From UBA6016 sp964568395 (lineage in GTDB: Bacteria > Campylobacterota > Campylobacteria > Campylobacterales > UBA6016): a stretch of 64,000 nt of DNA. Below, piece after piece: positions 53,128 through 61,165 of the stretch. Where the stretch lies: the NCBI GenBank assembly GCA_964568395.1, contig CAZMPN010000008.1, forward strand, positions 19,372 to 83,371. The letters are read 5' to 3'. The stretch's first letter is position 1. The number at the start of each line of letters is the position of its first letter. The notes under the pieces were generated by a model. It was not told the DNA's origin. It saw nothing but the letters and a program-made list of their open reading frames with translations, and did not search any database. A program made the translations under genes and the position numbers.

Positions 53128-53628
53128 ATGAGATATTTCGGTCTTTACTTTGGCTTTTTTTGCTTTGCGTTTGATTACATTTTCAAAAGGGATATTTGGG
53201 CCGCGTTCATATTCGGGGCTGATATGCTTTTTTCATATTTCATATTTACTACCGCTCTTGCCGTCTCGGCCGCGGTGGTTTTGTTTGCAGCCGTAAAAAA
53301 AGGTTTTCGCTTTGTCAATCTTTCGCCTTTTTTCGGCGGTCTTTTCAAAGGGGCGGCCGGGGTTTTCTTCCTGAATCTGACGGCCAACCGCGGCGCGCTC
53401 CTTCTTGGTTCATATATGCTCGGCCTGTCGGCCGCAACGCACGATTTGTATATGTCCGCCATAGGTCTATTGTCGCTGGCTCTCGGATATGTCGTGTTTA
53501 GGCCCTTTAACTTCGATTTTATAAGCGGCTTCAAAACGAGACGGGATTTCGGCGAACCAAAATATACAGAGGAGGGCGCTATAGACGTGCAGATAGTAGA
53601 GGATATCGATAAGCTGGAGAGAAGATGA
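53128..53628 (+). CDS. Small multi-pass membrane protein, unknown
   Basis: 166 residues from ATG 53128 (AAGAAGG upstream; an earlier in-frame start lacks a site). Four likely TM helices (about 3-20, 28-55, 70-95, 108-130) and a charged cytoplasmic C-terminal tail (DVQIVEDIDKLERR). Its stop overlaps the next gene (ATGA), so it is coupled with the ArsC-like protein. No family recognised. Confidence 0.75.
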   Translation: MRYFGLYFGFFCFAFDYIFKRDIWAAFIFGADMLFSYFIFTTALAVSAAVVLFAAVKKGFRFVNLSPFFGGLFKGAAGVFFLNLTANRGALLLGSYMLGLSAATHDLYMSAIGLLSLALGYVVFRPFNFDFISGFKTRRDFGEPKYTEEGAIDVQIVEDIDKLERR

Positions 53629-53966
53629 AAATATACGGTATACCAAATTGCGGGAGCGTCAAAAAAGCGCTTGATTTTATGAGATCATCCGGGTTCGAAT
53701 TCGAATTTGTGGATTTCAAAAAGCAAAAACCGTCGTCCGTCGAGGTAGAGAAGTGGGCGAACGCCGTCGGAATGGATAGGCTCTTTAATACAAAAGGGAC
53801 GAAATACAAAAGCAGCGGACTTGACTATAAGACGATGAGCGAGACAGATAAAAAAATCGCTCTTGCGAGCGAGCCCACGATGATCAAAAGACCGGTTATA
53901 GAGTATAACGGAAAAATAGTCGTCGGCTTTGACGAGGAACTGTATAAAAAAGAGTTTGCCAAATAG
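53625..53966 (+). CDS. ArsC/Spx/YffB-family protein
   Basis: 113 residues, thioredoxin-like fold. IYGIPNCGSVKKALDF carries the single N-terminal Cys of the ArsC family, without the second Cys of Spx CXXC; TMIKRPVIEYNGK is the typical C-terminal block. Arsenate reductase activity is doubtful because the usual arsenate-binding residues cannot be confirmed and no ars genes are near; a thiol or glutathione-linked role is more likely. Upstream of ovoA. Confidence 0.85.
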   Translation: MKIYGIPNCGSVKKALDFMRSSGFEFEFVDFKKQKPSSVEVEKWANAVGMDRLFNTKGTKYKSSGLDYKTMSETDKKIALASEPTMIKRPVIEYNGKIVVGFDEELYKKEFAK

Positions 53967-53970
53967 GCTT

Positions 53971-53979
53971 TGGTATAAT
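53971..53979 (+). promoter_or_regulatory. Extended -10 promoter of ovothiol operon
   Basis: TGGTATAAT (TG-N-TATAAT) 41 nt before the ovoA ATG and just after the ArsC-like stop. No clear -35. Confidence 0.55.
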
Positions 53980-54020
53980 CTTTTTTAAGAAGGTTTACCG
54001 GCCTGTGTAAAGGAGCGTTG

Positions 54021-56120
54021 ATGATTAAAGGATTTAACACCAGAAATATCAAGCTTGGCGGCGCAAACATAAGGGAGAAGAGAGCAGAAATTCTCGAATA
54101 TTTCCTAAAGACCTATGAGCTGTATGAGAGATTGTTCGATATCTTAAGGGACGACTCTGTTTTTTATGAGCAGCCGGAACCGCTAAGGCACCCGCTAATA
54201 TTCTACTATGGACACACGGCCGCATTTTACGTAAACAAGTTGCTTCTTGCCAAAAAAATAGAGCGCATAAATCCGCGCTTTGAGTCCATCTTCGCAATAG
54301 GCGTGGACGAGATGAGCTGGGACGATCTCAACCAGGCGATGTATGAGTGGCCAAGCGTCGAAGAGACTAGGGAGTATAGGGTAAAAGTAAAAGACGCGGT
54401 TTTGGATTTTATCAAAAACGGTCAGCTCTCTTTGCCAATTTCCTGGGACGATCCGTTTTGGGCGGTAATAATGGGGTGCGAACACGAGAGGATCCATCTC
54501 GAGACGAGCTCAGTTTTGATCAGGCAGCTAGGAATAGACAAGGTCAAGGAGAGCCCATTATTTAGTATATGTTCCAAAAGCGGGGAAGCTCCGGCAAACG
54601 AACTTTTAAAAGTTTCCGGCGGACTGGTTGAGCTTGGCAAGGCGCATGACGACGATTATTATGGATGGGATAACGAGTACGGCCATTTTGAGACTAGGCT
54701 AAGGGAGTTTCAAGCATCAAAGTATCTTGTGTCAAACGGCGAGTTTTTGGAGTTCGTGGAAGACGGCGGCTATCAAAAGCCGGAATTTTGGAGCGACGAG
54801 GGTAGGGCGTGGCTGGAGTATAAAAAGCCTTCCCACCCTGTTTTTTGGGTGTCGGATAACGGCGGCTATAGATATAGGGCTCTAAGCAAAGAGACGGATA
54901 TGCCGCTAAACTGGCCGGTTGACGTCAACTATCTTGAGGCGAAGGCGTATTGCAACTGGCTTTCGAAAAAAACCGGCAAAACGTTGAGGTTGCCTACCGA
55001 GGCGGAGTGGCATAGGCTTAGGGAATATAGCGGCGTAAAAGAGGAGCCTAAATGGGGCGCAAAAGCCGCCGCCAATATAAACCTGGAACACTACGCCTCC
55101 GCATGTCCGGTGAACGAGTTTGCGCACGGCGATTTTTTTGACGTAGTAGGAAACGTGTGGCAGTGGACCGAGACCCCGATATATCCGTTTGAGGGATTCG
55201 ATACGCATCCTTTGTACGACGATTTTTCGACGCCTACTTTTGACGGAAGGCACAACATAATAAAGGGTGGTTCCTTCATATCCACCGGAAACGAGGTGTT
55301 GTCCGCTTCAAGATACGCTTTCAGGCGCCACTTCTTTCAGCATGCCGGATTTAGGTATGTAGAGAGCGAAAATTCGGTAAGCGACCAAACCTCCGTATAT
55401 GAAACCGATAGCGCGGTGTCCGAATACCTGGAATTTCACTACGGCGACGAATATTTTGGGGTGGCCAATTTTCCCGCGAAAATATCGCGAATCGCGCTCT
55501 CTTTTAGCGCCGGAACAGCTCAAAAAAAGGCTCTAGATATAGGCTGCGCGGTCGGAAGGTGCAGTTTTGAGCTTGCGAAAGTTTTTGAGGAGGTAACCGG
55601 CATAGATTTTTCGGCCAGGTTCGTCAAAAACGCTGTGCAGATGAAAGAGGACGGGGTAGTAAGATATAAAATAAAGCAAGAGGGGTATATCTGGGAGGCG
55701 AAAGAGATATTTGCCGACGAGTTTGGGTTTGACGAAGAGAATATGTCTAGAGTGCAGTTCTGGCAGGGCGACGCATGCAACCTAAAGCCGCACTTCAGGG
55801 ATTATGACTTGATAGTGGCCGCAAATCTGATAGATAGGCTCTATGATCCCCAGAAGTTTTTGAAAAATATCCATGAGAGGCTAAACTCCGGCGGCGTGCT
55901 TCTGATAGCCAGCCCGTATAGCTGGGACGCGGCGTTTACCTCCGAAGATAAGTGGCTCGCCAGTAAGGAAGAGAGCAGTTTTGCGGCTTTAAAGCGGATA
56001 CTTTCGGATAATTTTGTGATGCTCGGCGAGCCGCTCGATGTCGAGTTTGTCATCAGGGAGAGCTCTAGAAAGTTCCAGCATACGGTGTCGCAAGTTAGCG
56101 CATGGAAGAAGATAGGGTGA
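54021..56120 (+). CDS. ovoA: 5-histidylcysteine sulfoxide synthase / methyltransferase
   Basis: 699 residues from ATG 54021, AAGGAG at 54010-54015. Three-domain architecture of OvoA: DinB-like helical domain with the iron motif H155-x3-H159-x-E161 (HERIHLE), formylglycine-generating-enzyme/sulfatase-modifying domain (about 200-450, for example YLVSNGEFLEFVEDGGY), and a C-terminal SAM methyltransferase (ALDIGCAVGRCSFELAKVF, near residue 505). The first reaction joins cysteine to the histidine imidazole as a sulfoxide; the methyltransferase finishes ovothiol by N-methylation. Its TGA overlaps the next start (TGATG). Confidence 0.9.
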   Translation: MIKGFNTRNIKLGGANIREKRAEILEYFLKTYELYERLFDILRDDSVFYEQPEPLRHPLIFYYGHTAAFYVNKLLLAKKIERINPRFESIFAIGVDEMSWDDLNQAMYEWPSVEETREYRVKVKDAVLDFIKNGQLSLPISWDDPFWAVIMGCEHERIHLETSSVLIRQLGIDKVKESPLFSICSKSGEAPANELLKVSGGLVELGKAHDDDYYGWDNEYGHFETRLREFQASKYLVSNGEFLEFVEDGGYQKPEFWSDEGRAWLEYKKPSHPVFWVSDNGGYRYRALSKETDMPLNWPVDVNYLEAKAYCNWLSKKTGKTLRLPTEAEWHRLREYSGVKEEPKWGAKAAANINLEHYASACPVNEFAHGDFFDVVGNVWQWTETPIYPFEGFDTHPLYDDFSTPTFDGRHNIIKGGSFISTGNEVLSASRYAFRRHFFQHAGFRYVESENSVSDQTSVYETDSAVSEYLEFHYGDEYFGVANFPAKISRIALSFSAGTAQKKALDIGCAVGRCSFELAKVFEEVTGIDFSARFVKNAVQMKEDGVVRYKIKQEGYIWEAKEIFADEFGFDEENMSRVQFWQGDACNLKPHFRDYDLIVAANLIDRLYDPQKFLKNIHERLNSGGVLLIASPYSWDAAFTSEDKWLASKEESSFAALKRILSDNFVMLGEPLDVEFVIRESSRKFQHTVSQVSAWKKIG

Positions 56121-57277
56121 TGTTTATCCCGAAATTCGTAGATAGGAGAAACAGCGGCTCTTTAAAATTTGACGGAATGGTCCCACTTTTTGGAAGAGGG
56201 GATTTGGAGCCTTTTTGGGTGGCGGATATGGACTTCGAGGCTCCGCAGTGCGTCATAGAGGCCATAGCCGCTAGGGCCAAATACAATGTTTACGGGTATC
56301 CGACGGTTGATGACGGTTTCTTTGAAGCGATAGCCCTTTGGTTTGAAAAAAGGTTTGGCGCCAAAATCAATAAAGAGTGGATAGTCCCGATGACCGGGGT
56401 TGCCGCTTCGATGTTTACGGCGGTAACGTCTTTAAGCGAGCGGGGGGATGGCGTAGTCGTCCAGCCCCCGGTCTACGGCCCGTTTTTCGGAGTCGTTAAG
56501 GCGGCGGATAGAAAGCTTATAGAAAACCCCCTTGCCGTAAAAGACGGACGATATGTGATAGATTTTGAAAATCTGGAGAAGATATTCAAGAGCGCCTCCC
56601 CAAAGATACTGCTTTTTTGTTCGCCGCACAATCCAGGCGGCAGGGTGTGGGAGGCCGCAGAGCTTCAAGAACTGATGCGGCTATGCATGAAATACGAAGT
56701 TTTGATAGTCTCCGACGAGATACATTTTGACCTCGTTTTTGCGCCCCATAAGCATACTACGCTAGCGTCGTTCGAAGATATTTTAGATAATCTCGTGCTT
56801 TTATCCGCTCCTACGAAGAGTTTTAATATACCAGGGCTAAACGTCTCGTACGCCGTTGTTCCAAATAGGCTAAACAGAAAGAAGTTCGAGCTCTTGGCAA
56901 AAAATATGCACCAGACGCTGCCGAACGTATTTGGCATAGAGGCGCTAAAGGGTGCGTATGCGAACGGCGATTCTTGGGTAGACGACGTAGTGAGCTATCT
57001 TTATCAAAACAAGACAAAGGTCGACAGGTTTGTGGAATCGAAGCGTTATCTCAACGGTTTTTCACCGGAGGGGACGTATCTGTATTGGATTGACTTCGGC
57101 GGAAGCGGACTCTCTCAAGGCGAAATACCCCAGAGGCTAAAAGATGCCGGAGTTGCTCTTAGCGGCGGAGATTTTTTTTATGGCGGCAGACAAACTACAT
57201 TTTTTAGATTTAATTTTGCGACGTCCGAAGAACGCGTAGAGTGGGCCCTAAAGCAGATAGAAAAACTATTCGGATAA
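56120..57277 (+). CDS. PLP-dependent C-S lyase (MalY/PatB family), candidate OvoB
   Basis: 385 residues from ATG 56120 (upstream in-frame ATG 56102 would overlap ovoA by 19 nt). PatB/MalY aminotransferase-fold lyase: WVADMDFEAPQCV, FCSPHNPGG, PLP Lys in LLSAPTKSFNIPGLN, and FFRFNFATSEERVEWAL. In the ovothiol pathway a PLP sulfoxide lyase (OvoB) cleaves 5-histidylcysteine sulfoxide to mercaptohistidine; translational coupling with ovoA makes that the likely role, with cystathionine beta-lyase as the alternative. Confidence 0.85.
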   Translation: MFIPKFVDRRNSGSLKFDGMVPLFGRGDLEPFWVADMDFEAPQCVIEAIAARAKYNVYGYPTVDDGFFEAIALWFEKRFGAKINKEWIVPMTGVAASMFTAVTSLSERGDGVVVQPPVYGPFFGVVKAADRKLIENPLAVKDGRYVIDFENLEKIFKSASPKILLFCSPHNPGGRVWEAAELQELMRLCMKYEVLIVSDEIHFDLVFAPHKHTTLASFEDILDNLVLLSAPTKSFNIPGLNVSYAVVPNRLNRKKFELLAKNMHQTLPNVFGIEALKGAYANGDSWVDDVVSYLYQNKTKVDRFVESKRYLNGFSPEGTYLYWIDFGGSGLSQGEIPQRLKDAGVALSGGDFFYGGRQTTFFRFNFATSEERVEWALKQIEKLFG

Positions 57278-57303
57278 AAAAGCCTCGGCCCCAAAGGGCC
57301 GTT
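57276..57303. terminator. Shared terminator between convergent genes
   Basis: Stem CGGCCC/GGGCCG (57287-57292, 57297-57302) with an A-run on the plus strand just before it (57276-57282). In the minus direction this is hairpin followed by TTTTTT, so it terminates the EAL-GGDEF gene well; plus-direction termination is weaker. Confidence 0.6.
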
Positions 57304-57370
57304 GCGGAGTGTTTATGAAGATTACTTAATAATTATAATTAGTTAATTTTACCATACGGTTACATAATAA

Positions 57371-59146
57371 TTAATAATTGTAATAAGCATATTTATCTTT
57401 GTTGCTTTTGGCTGTTTTCTTGAGGTTGGCCGTTACGTATGCTATATCTTCGGCTATTATCCCTTGTTTGTGTTTTGGCAGTTTTACGGCGGCGCAGCTG
57501 GCCGAGAGGAGCGAAAATTCTCTCGCTATCCCAAATCGGTCTTTTGCGACTATAAAACCGGCTTTTCTGTCGTCTTTTGAGTAAAACGACTCCGCATTTT
57601 GCGCAAACTTTACAAGCGCGCTTTTCAGCCTCTCTTCAAAATCAGATAGCGCGCCGTCCTCGGCTTTATAGCCTATAAAGAAATCATCCCCGCCGATATG
57701 CCCGATAAACGGCTTGAACGCCGAGAGCTCCTCTTTGACGGTGTCGGCAAACAGTATTATTGCCCTGTCGCCTTGCCTGAAGCCGAATTTGTCGTTAAAA
57801 GGTTTGAAGTTGTCCAGATCCAGATAGCAGAGCATATACTCGTTTTCGGCGTCTTCGGTCGCTTTTTGTATAAATTCCGTTACAAGACCGTTGCCTGGAA
57901 GCTTTGTGAGCGGATTTTGATCCCTGGCTATTTTGATGTTTTTTTCGTTTAGCGCGTTGATGAGCGATTTTGCGGATAAAAAGCCTTTGTATTTGAACTC
58001 TTTGCTGATTATAACCCCTTCTAGCTCGTCATGATTTGCGAACATATCCATAATATCCTCTATCGGGGTGTTTATATCCGCTATTGGGCATTGGGTGGTA
58101 TATCTGCCGACGTTTTGGTTTTGTATGATCTGTAAGCCGTATTGGGAGTATATGTAGCGTCTCAGGCTTTTTTCAGTTATAAGCCCTATCGGTTGTGCGT
58201 CAAGGTCTATAACCGGGAATATGGTGCTTTTGTCGTCTTTTTGGAACTTCTCTATCGCGGTATTTATCGGCTCCGTTTTGATTATCGGCTCCAGACTTAC
58301 AAGCTGGTTCATGATGAGCGCAACATCTGAATTGCCGACCCTTCTATCTTCTTCGGAGAGCTCTTTGATATGTTCTACCGTGGATATTATCTCTTTTGCT
58401 TTTGAGGGTTTTTGGATAAAAAACCCCTGCATTAAGTCGCATCCAAGCTCTTTTAACGTAAAAAACTCGTCTTTCGTCTCTATCCCTTCCGCTATGACTA
58501 TCGCCCCCCTGATGTGCGCGAGCTTGATTATCTCTGTGCAAAAAAGGCGGTTTTTGCTGTATTTTCTTATATTTCTGACCAGGAATTTATCTATTTTGAC
58601 GGCGTCCGGCTCGGAGTGGTACAAAAGCTCGAATCCGCTATGCCCGCTTCCAAAATCGTCGATAGCGACCCTAAAGCCTTGTAGCTTGTATGTGTTGAGT
58701 ATGTTCTTCGTGTTCGCATATGTCGAGAACTTGTGTCTTTCCGATATGTCGAAATAGATATTGGACGGCTGTATATCATACTCTTTCAGCAGCTGTCTGG
58801 TGTTGCCCGGGCTATAGTCTATCATCTCCAATATCCTGCTGTCCAGATTATAAAAAAGCTTTAGCGACGCCGCAGTATGCTGTTCGTCGTTTCTCGCGAA
58901 CTCCGCCTTTATATCCAAGAATTTTTGAAAGACGTTTTTTCTAAGCTCCAAATCTATGTCGTACAGCACGCCGTCCCTGTATGCCTCGTCAAACAGATCG
59001 TCCATGTTTGAAAAGCCGCATTTGTCATACCCCCTGAGGAGCGCTTCGACCCCGAATATCTTGCCGTTTTGCGGGTTTACTACGGGCATAAACAGATGAG
59101 TTACCTGGTCTAGTATTTTCTGCCACCGCTCGTCTAGCCGCATCAT
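57371..59146 (-). CDS. EAL-CBS-GGDEF c-di-GMP turnover protein
   Basis: 591 residues, no TM segment. EAL domain first (E34-A-L in VEALLRG; other conserved positions visible in FYNLDSR, FDISER, IDDFGSG, VKIDKF, AEGIETKDE, QGFFIQKP), then two CBS domains (about 280-400, GLITEKSLRRYIYSQYG), then GGDEF with an active-type GGDDF near residues 485-489. No RxxD inhibitory site precedes it. Both enzyme domains look intact. CBS domains may sense adenine nucleotides. Start ATG 59146 or 59143. Confidence 0.92.
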   Translation of the reverse strand: MMRLDERWQKILDQVTHLFMPVVNPQNGKIFGVEALLRGYDKCGFSNMDDLFDEAYRDGVLYDIDLELRKNVFQKFLDIKAEFARNDEQHTAASLKLFYNLDSRILEMIDYSPGNTRQLLKEYDIQPSNIYFDISERHKFSTYANTKNILNTYKLQGFRVAIDDFGSGHSGFELLYHSEPDAVKIDKFLVRNIRKYSKNRLFCTEIIKLAHIRGAIVIAEGIETKDEFFTLKELGCDLMQGFFIQKPSKAKEIISTVEHIKELSEEDRRVGNSDVALIMNQLVSLEPIIKTEPINTAIEKFQKDDKSTIFPVIDLDAQPIGLITEKSLRRYIYSQYGLQIIQNQNVGRYTTQCPIADINTPIEDIMDMFANHDELEGVIISKEFKYKGFLSAKSLINALNEKNIKIARDQNPLTKLPGNGLVTEFIQKATEDAENEYMLCYLDLDNFKPFNDKFGFRQGDRAIILFADTVKEELSAFKPFIGHIGGDDFFIGYKAEDGALSDFEERLKSALVKFAQNAESFYSKDDRKAGFIVAKDRFGIAREFSLLSASCAAVKLPKHKQGIIAEDIAYVTANLKKTAKSNKDKYAYYNY

Positions 59147-59224
59147 AGCCTATTCCTTGCGCAAATTTTTTTCTTGTAAAATAACAGTTCTTTGTGTCCG
59201 TAGTTTTACAAAAAGAATAGAGAT

Positions 59225-60370
59225 TTGAAAAATAAAATAACCCTTGGAAAGTCGGCTTTATCGATGACGCTTGGTGTCGTTGGAATAATGTCGGCGTTCG
59301 TGCTTTATATACTCTATAGCGAATATTCGCATTTCAAAGAGCCGTCCATAGAGATACTTGTCCAGCTGCTTATTATGGCGCTGACTATGGTTATAGGCAT
59401 AGGTCTTTTCCTTGGTTTTTTCGTCTCCAGGGTAACAAAGGAGCTCGGCGCCATCACCGGCTTTTTGAAGACTTACGACAAGGGGTATACGCCTCTTGGC
59501 GAAGATGATTTTAAGATAGCCGAATTTTGCCAGATTGCCCAAAATATAAATGAAATGCTGGACGAGATCAGAGATAAAAACAGGGCGCTAAAAGAGCTTA
59601 ACGAAAATCTCGAGCAGTCCGTGGAGATAAAGACGAGGGTGCTGGAGAAAAAAAACGAGGAGCTTAGCGTCGCCAAAAGGCAGACAGAAAAAGCTCTGGC
59701 GTCCCGCGATAAGTTTATTAAAGATTCGATACATGAGATAAATACGCCGCTCGCCGTAATACAAGCCAATATAGAGCTGATGCGTCTGACCGGGCAAGGA
59801 AGCAGGCATCTTATAAAGATAGAGGCGGCCGTCAAGATAATTACGAATATATACGAAGACCTTAGCTACTTTATAAAAAAAGACAGGTTTATGGTCAAAA
59901 AAGAGGTCATAAACATCTCAGAATTTTTGAAAGAGAGGGTTGATTATTTCAAGGAGCCCTCTGAGGGGGCGAATATAGGCATATCGTTCGAGGCGCGCGA
60001 GCAGATGTTCATATCGTTCGACAAAACGCAGCTCCAAAGGATTTTTGACAATAATATATTCAACGCTATAAAATACTCCAAAGAGGGCAGCGAGATCAAA
60101 ATATCGCTTTTCCCCGACGGGAAGGGTAAGATAATATTCCAAATAGTAAACCGCGCCCTCTATAAGCCGGACATGGGGAGCATATTCAACAGATTTTATA
60201 GGGGGCTTGACGCAAGAGGCGGTTTTGGCATAGGGCTCAGCCTCGTATATCAAATAGCCGTACAAAACGGCGTCGGCATCTGTTGCGCGGCGATGGAGGA
60301 CGGCGAGGTATGGTTTGCCTATGCTTTTAAAGACTTTTTCGAAGATGCGTTCAGTTCGCACGGATTTTAA
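59225..60370 (+). CDS. Sensor histidine kinase
   Basis: 381 residues. Two TM helices (about 12-32 and 42-65) with a short loop, HAMP-like region, coiled coil and phospho-acceptor H170 (HEINTPLAVI). N-box NNIFNAIKYS and G2 GGFGIGLSLV present; the G1 region reads IVNRALYKPD, without the canonical Asp. TTG start at 59225. Paired with the regulator at 60380. Confidence 0.9.
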   Translation: MKNKITLGKSALSMTLGVVGIMSAFVLYILYSEYSHFKEPSIEILVQLLIMALTMVIGIGLFLGFFVSRVTKELGAITGFLKTYDKGYTPLGEDDFKIAEFCQIAQNINEMLDEIRDKNRALKELNENLEQSVEIKTRVLEKKNEELSVAKRQTEKALASRDKFIKDSIHEINTPLAVIQANIELMRLTGQGSRHLIKIEAAVKIITNIYEDLSYFIKKDRFMVKKEVINISEFLKERVDYFKEPSEGANIGISFEAREQMFISFDKTQLQRIFDNNIFNAIKYSKEGSEIKISLFPDGKGKIIFQIVNRALYKPDMGSIFNRFYRGLDARGGFGIGLSLVYQIAVQNGVGICCAAMEDGEVWFAYAFKDFFEDAFSSHGF

Positions 60371-60379
60371 GGAGGCTGC

Positions 60380-61042
60380 GTGAAAATTTTGCTACTTGAG
60401 GATGAGGCGATGCTTCGAAGCTCCATTGCGGAGTTTTTGAGAGAGCTTGGCAGCGAGGTGGACGATTTTTTTGACGGAGCCGATGCGCTAGATGCGGTAA
60501 AAAACAATACGTACGATGTTCTGGTGGTCGATATCAACGTCCCGACATTGGACGGATACGGGCTTTTGGAAGAGGTGCGCAAAAAAGACAAAACCCTTCC
60601 GTTGATATTTATCACCGCAATGACAGACATAGATGATATAACCAAAGCATATAATCTAGGGTGTTCGGACTATCTAAAGAAACCCTTTAAACTAGAGGAG
60701 CTTTGGCTGCGTATCAATCAGATATTCAAGCTAATGGAGGGCAAGAATTCGAATATTTTGATACTAAGCCCGAAATACCGCTACGATAAGAAACACAAGA
60801 TACTTTACTATGAGAACAAAGAGCAGGCTTTAAGCCGAAAGCATTTGCAGATCATAGACCTGCTTGCATCCAATACGAATTTTACTTTTGACCTCGACGC
60901 CTTTAGAAATAGGGTTTGGGAGCGCGACGACATAGACGACGCCACGATAAGGACGGAGATTAACCGTCTCAGAAAGCTTTTGAAGGAAGATTTGATAACA
61001 AACGCCAAGGGACTAGGATATAAACTAGAAAAAAGACAGTAG
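60380..61042 (+). CDS. OmpR-family response regulator
   Basis: 220 residues. Receiver with ED (7-8), D51 (VVDINVPT), KKPFKLEE; winged-helix output (LSRKHLQIIDLLASN, IRTEINRLRKLLKED). GTG start at 60380 with AAGGAGG (60369-60375). Directly upstream of the porin-DUF485-acetate permease cluster, which is a natural candidate target. Confidence 0.92.
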   Translation: MKILLLEDEAMLRSSIAEFLRELGSEVDDFFDGADALDAVKNNTYDVLVVDINVPTLDGYGLLEEVRKKDKTLPLIFITAMTDIDDITKAYNLGCSDYLKKPFKLEELWLRINQIFKLMEGKNSNILILSPKYRYDKKHKILYYENKEQALSRKHLQIIDLLASNTNFTFDLDAFRNRVWERDDIDDATIRTEINRLRKLLKEDLITNAKGLGYKLEKRQ

Positions 61043-61123
61043 TGTTACAAAAATACACTACAAAAACGTAAAATTATCACTATTTGTTACCCATTTTCTA
61101 CCATGCTACGTTCTTGCTATACA
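61040..61123 (+). promoter_or_regulatory. Promoter region of OprD-like porin with inverted repeat and extended -10
   Basis: TAGTGT-N9-ACACTA (61040-61060) overlaps the regulator stop codon. GTTAC occurs inside it and again at 61086-61090. An extended -10 TGCTATACA lies at 61115-61123, 42 nt before the ATG. These GTTACA-like words resemble the repeats at the other porin (4746-4763). Confidence 0.45.
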
Positions 61124-61165
61124 AAATTTCTACAATCAAAGCGTAATTCAAAACAGGAGTGTTTA

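Noticed and set aside
53625..53966. Arsenate reductase gene
   Set aside because: Only family-level similarity; no other arsenic gene is present, so no ars function is claimed.
57276..57303. Hairpin as strong terminator for the ovothiol operon
   Set aside because: The T-run is on the minus-strand side only; plus-direction termination is uncertain.
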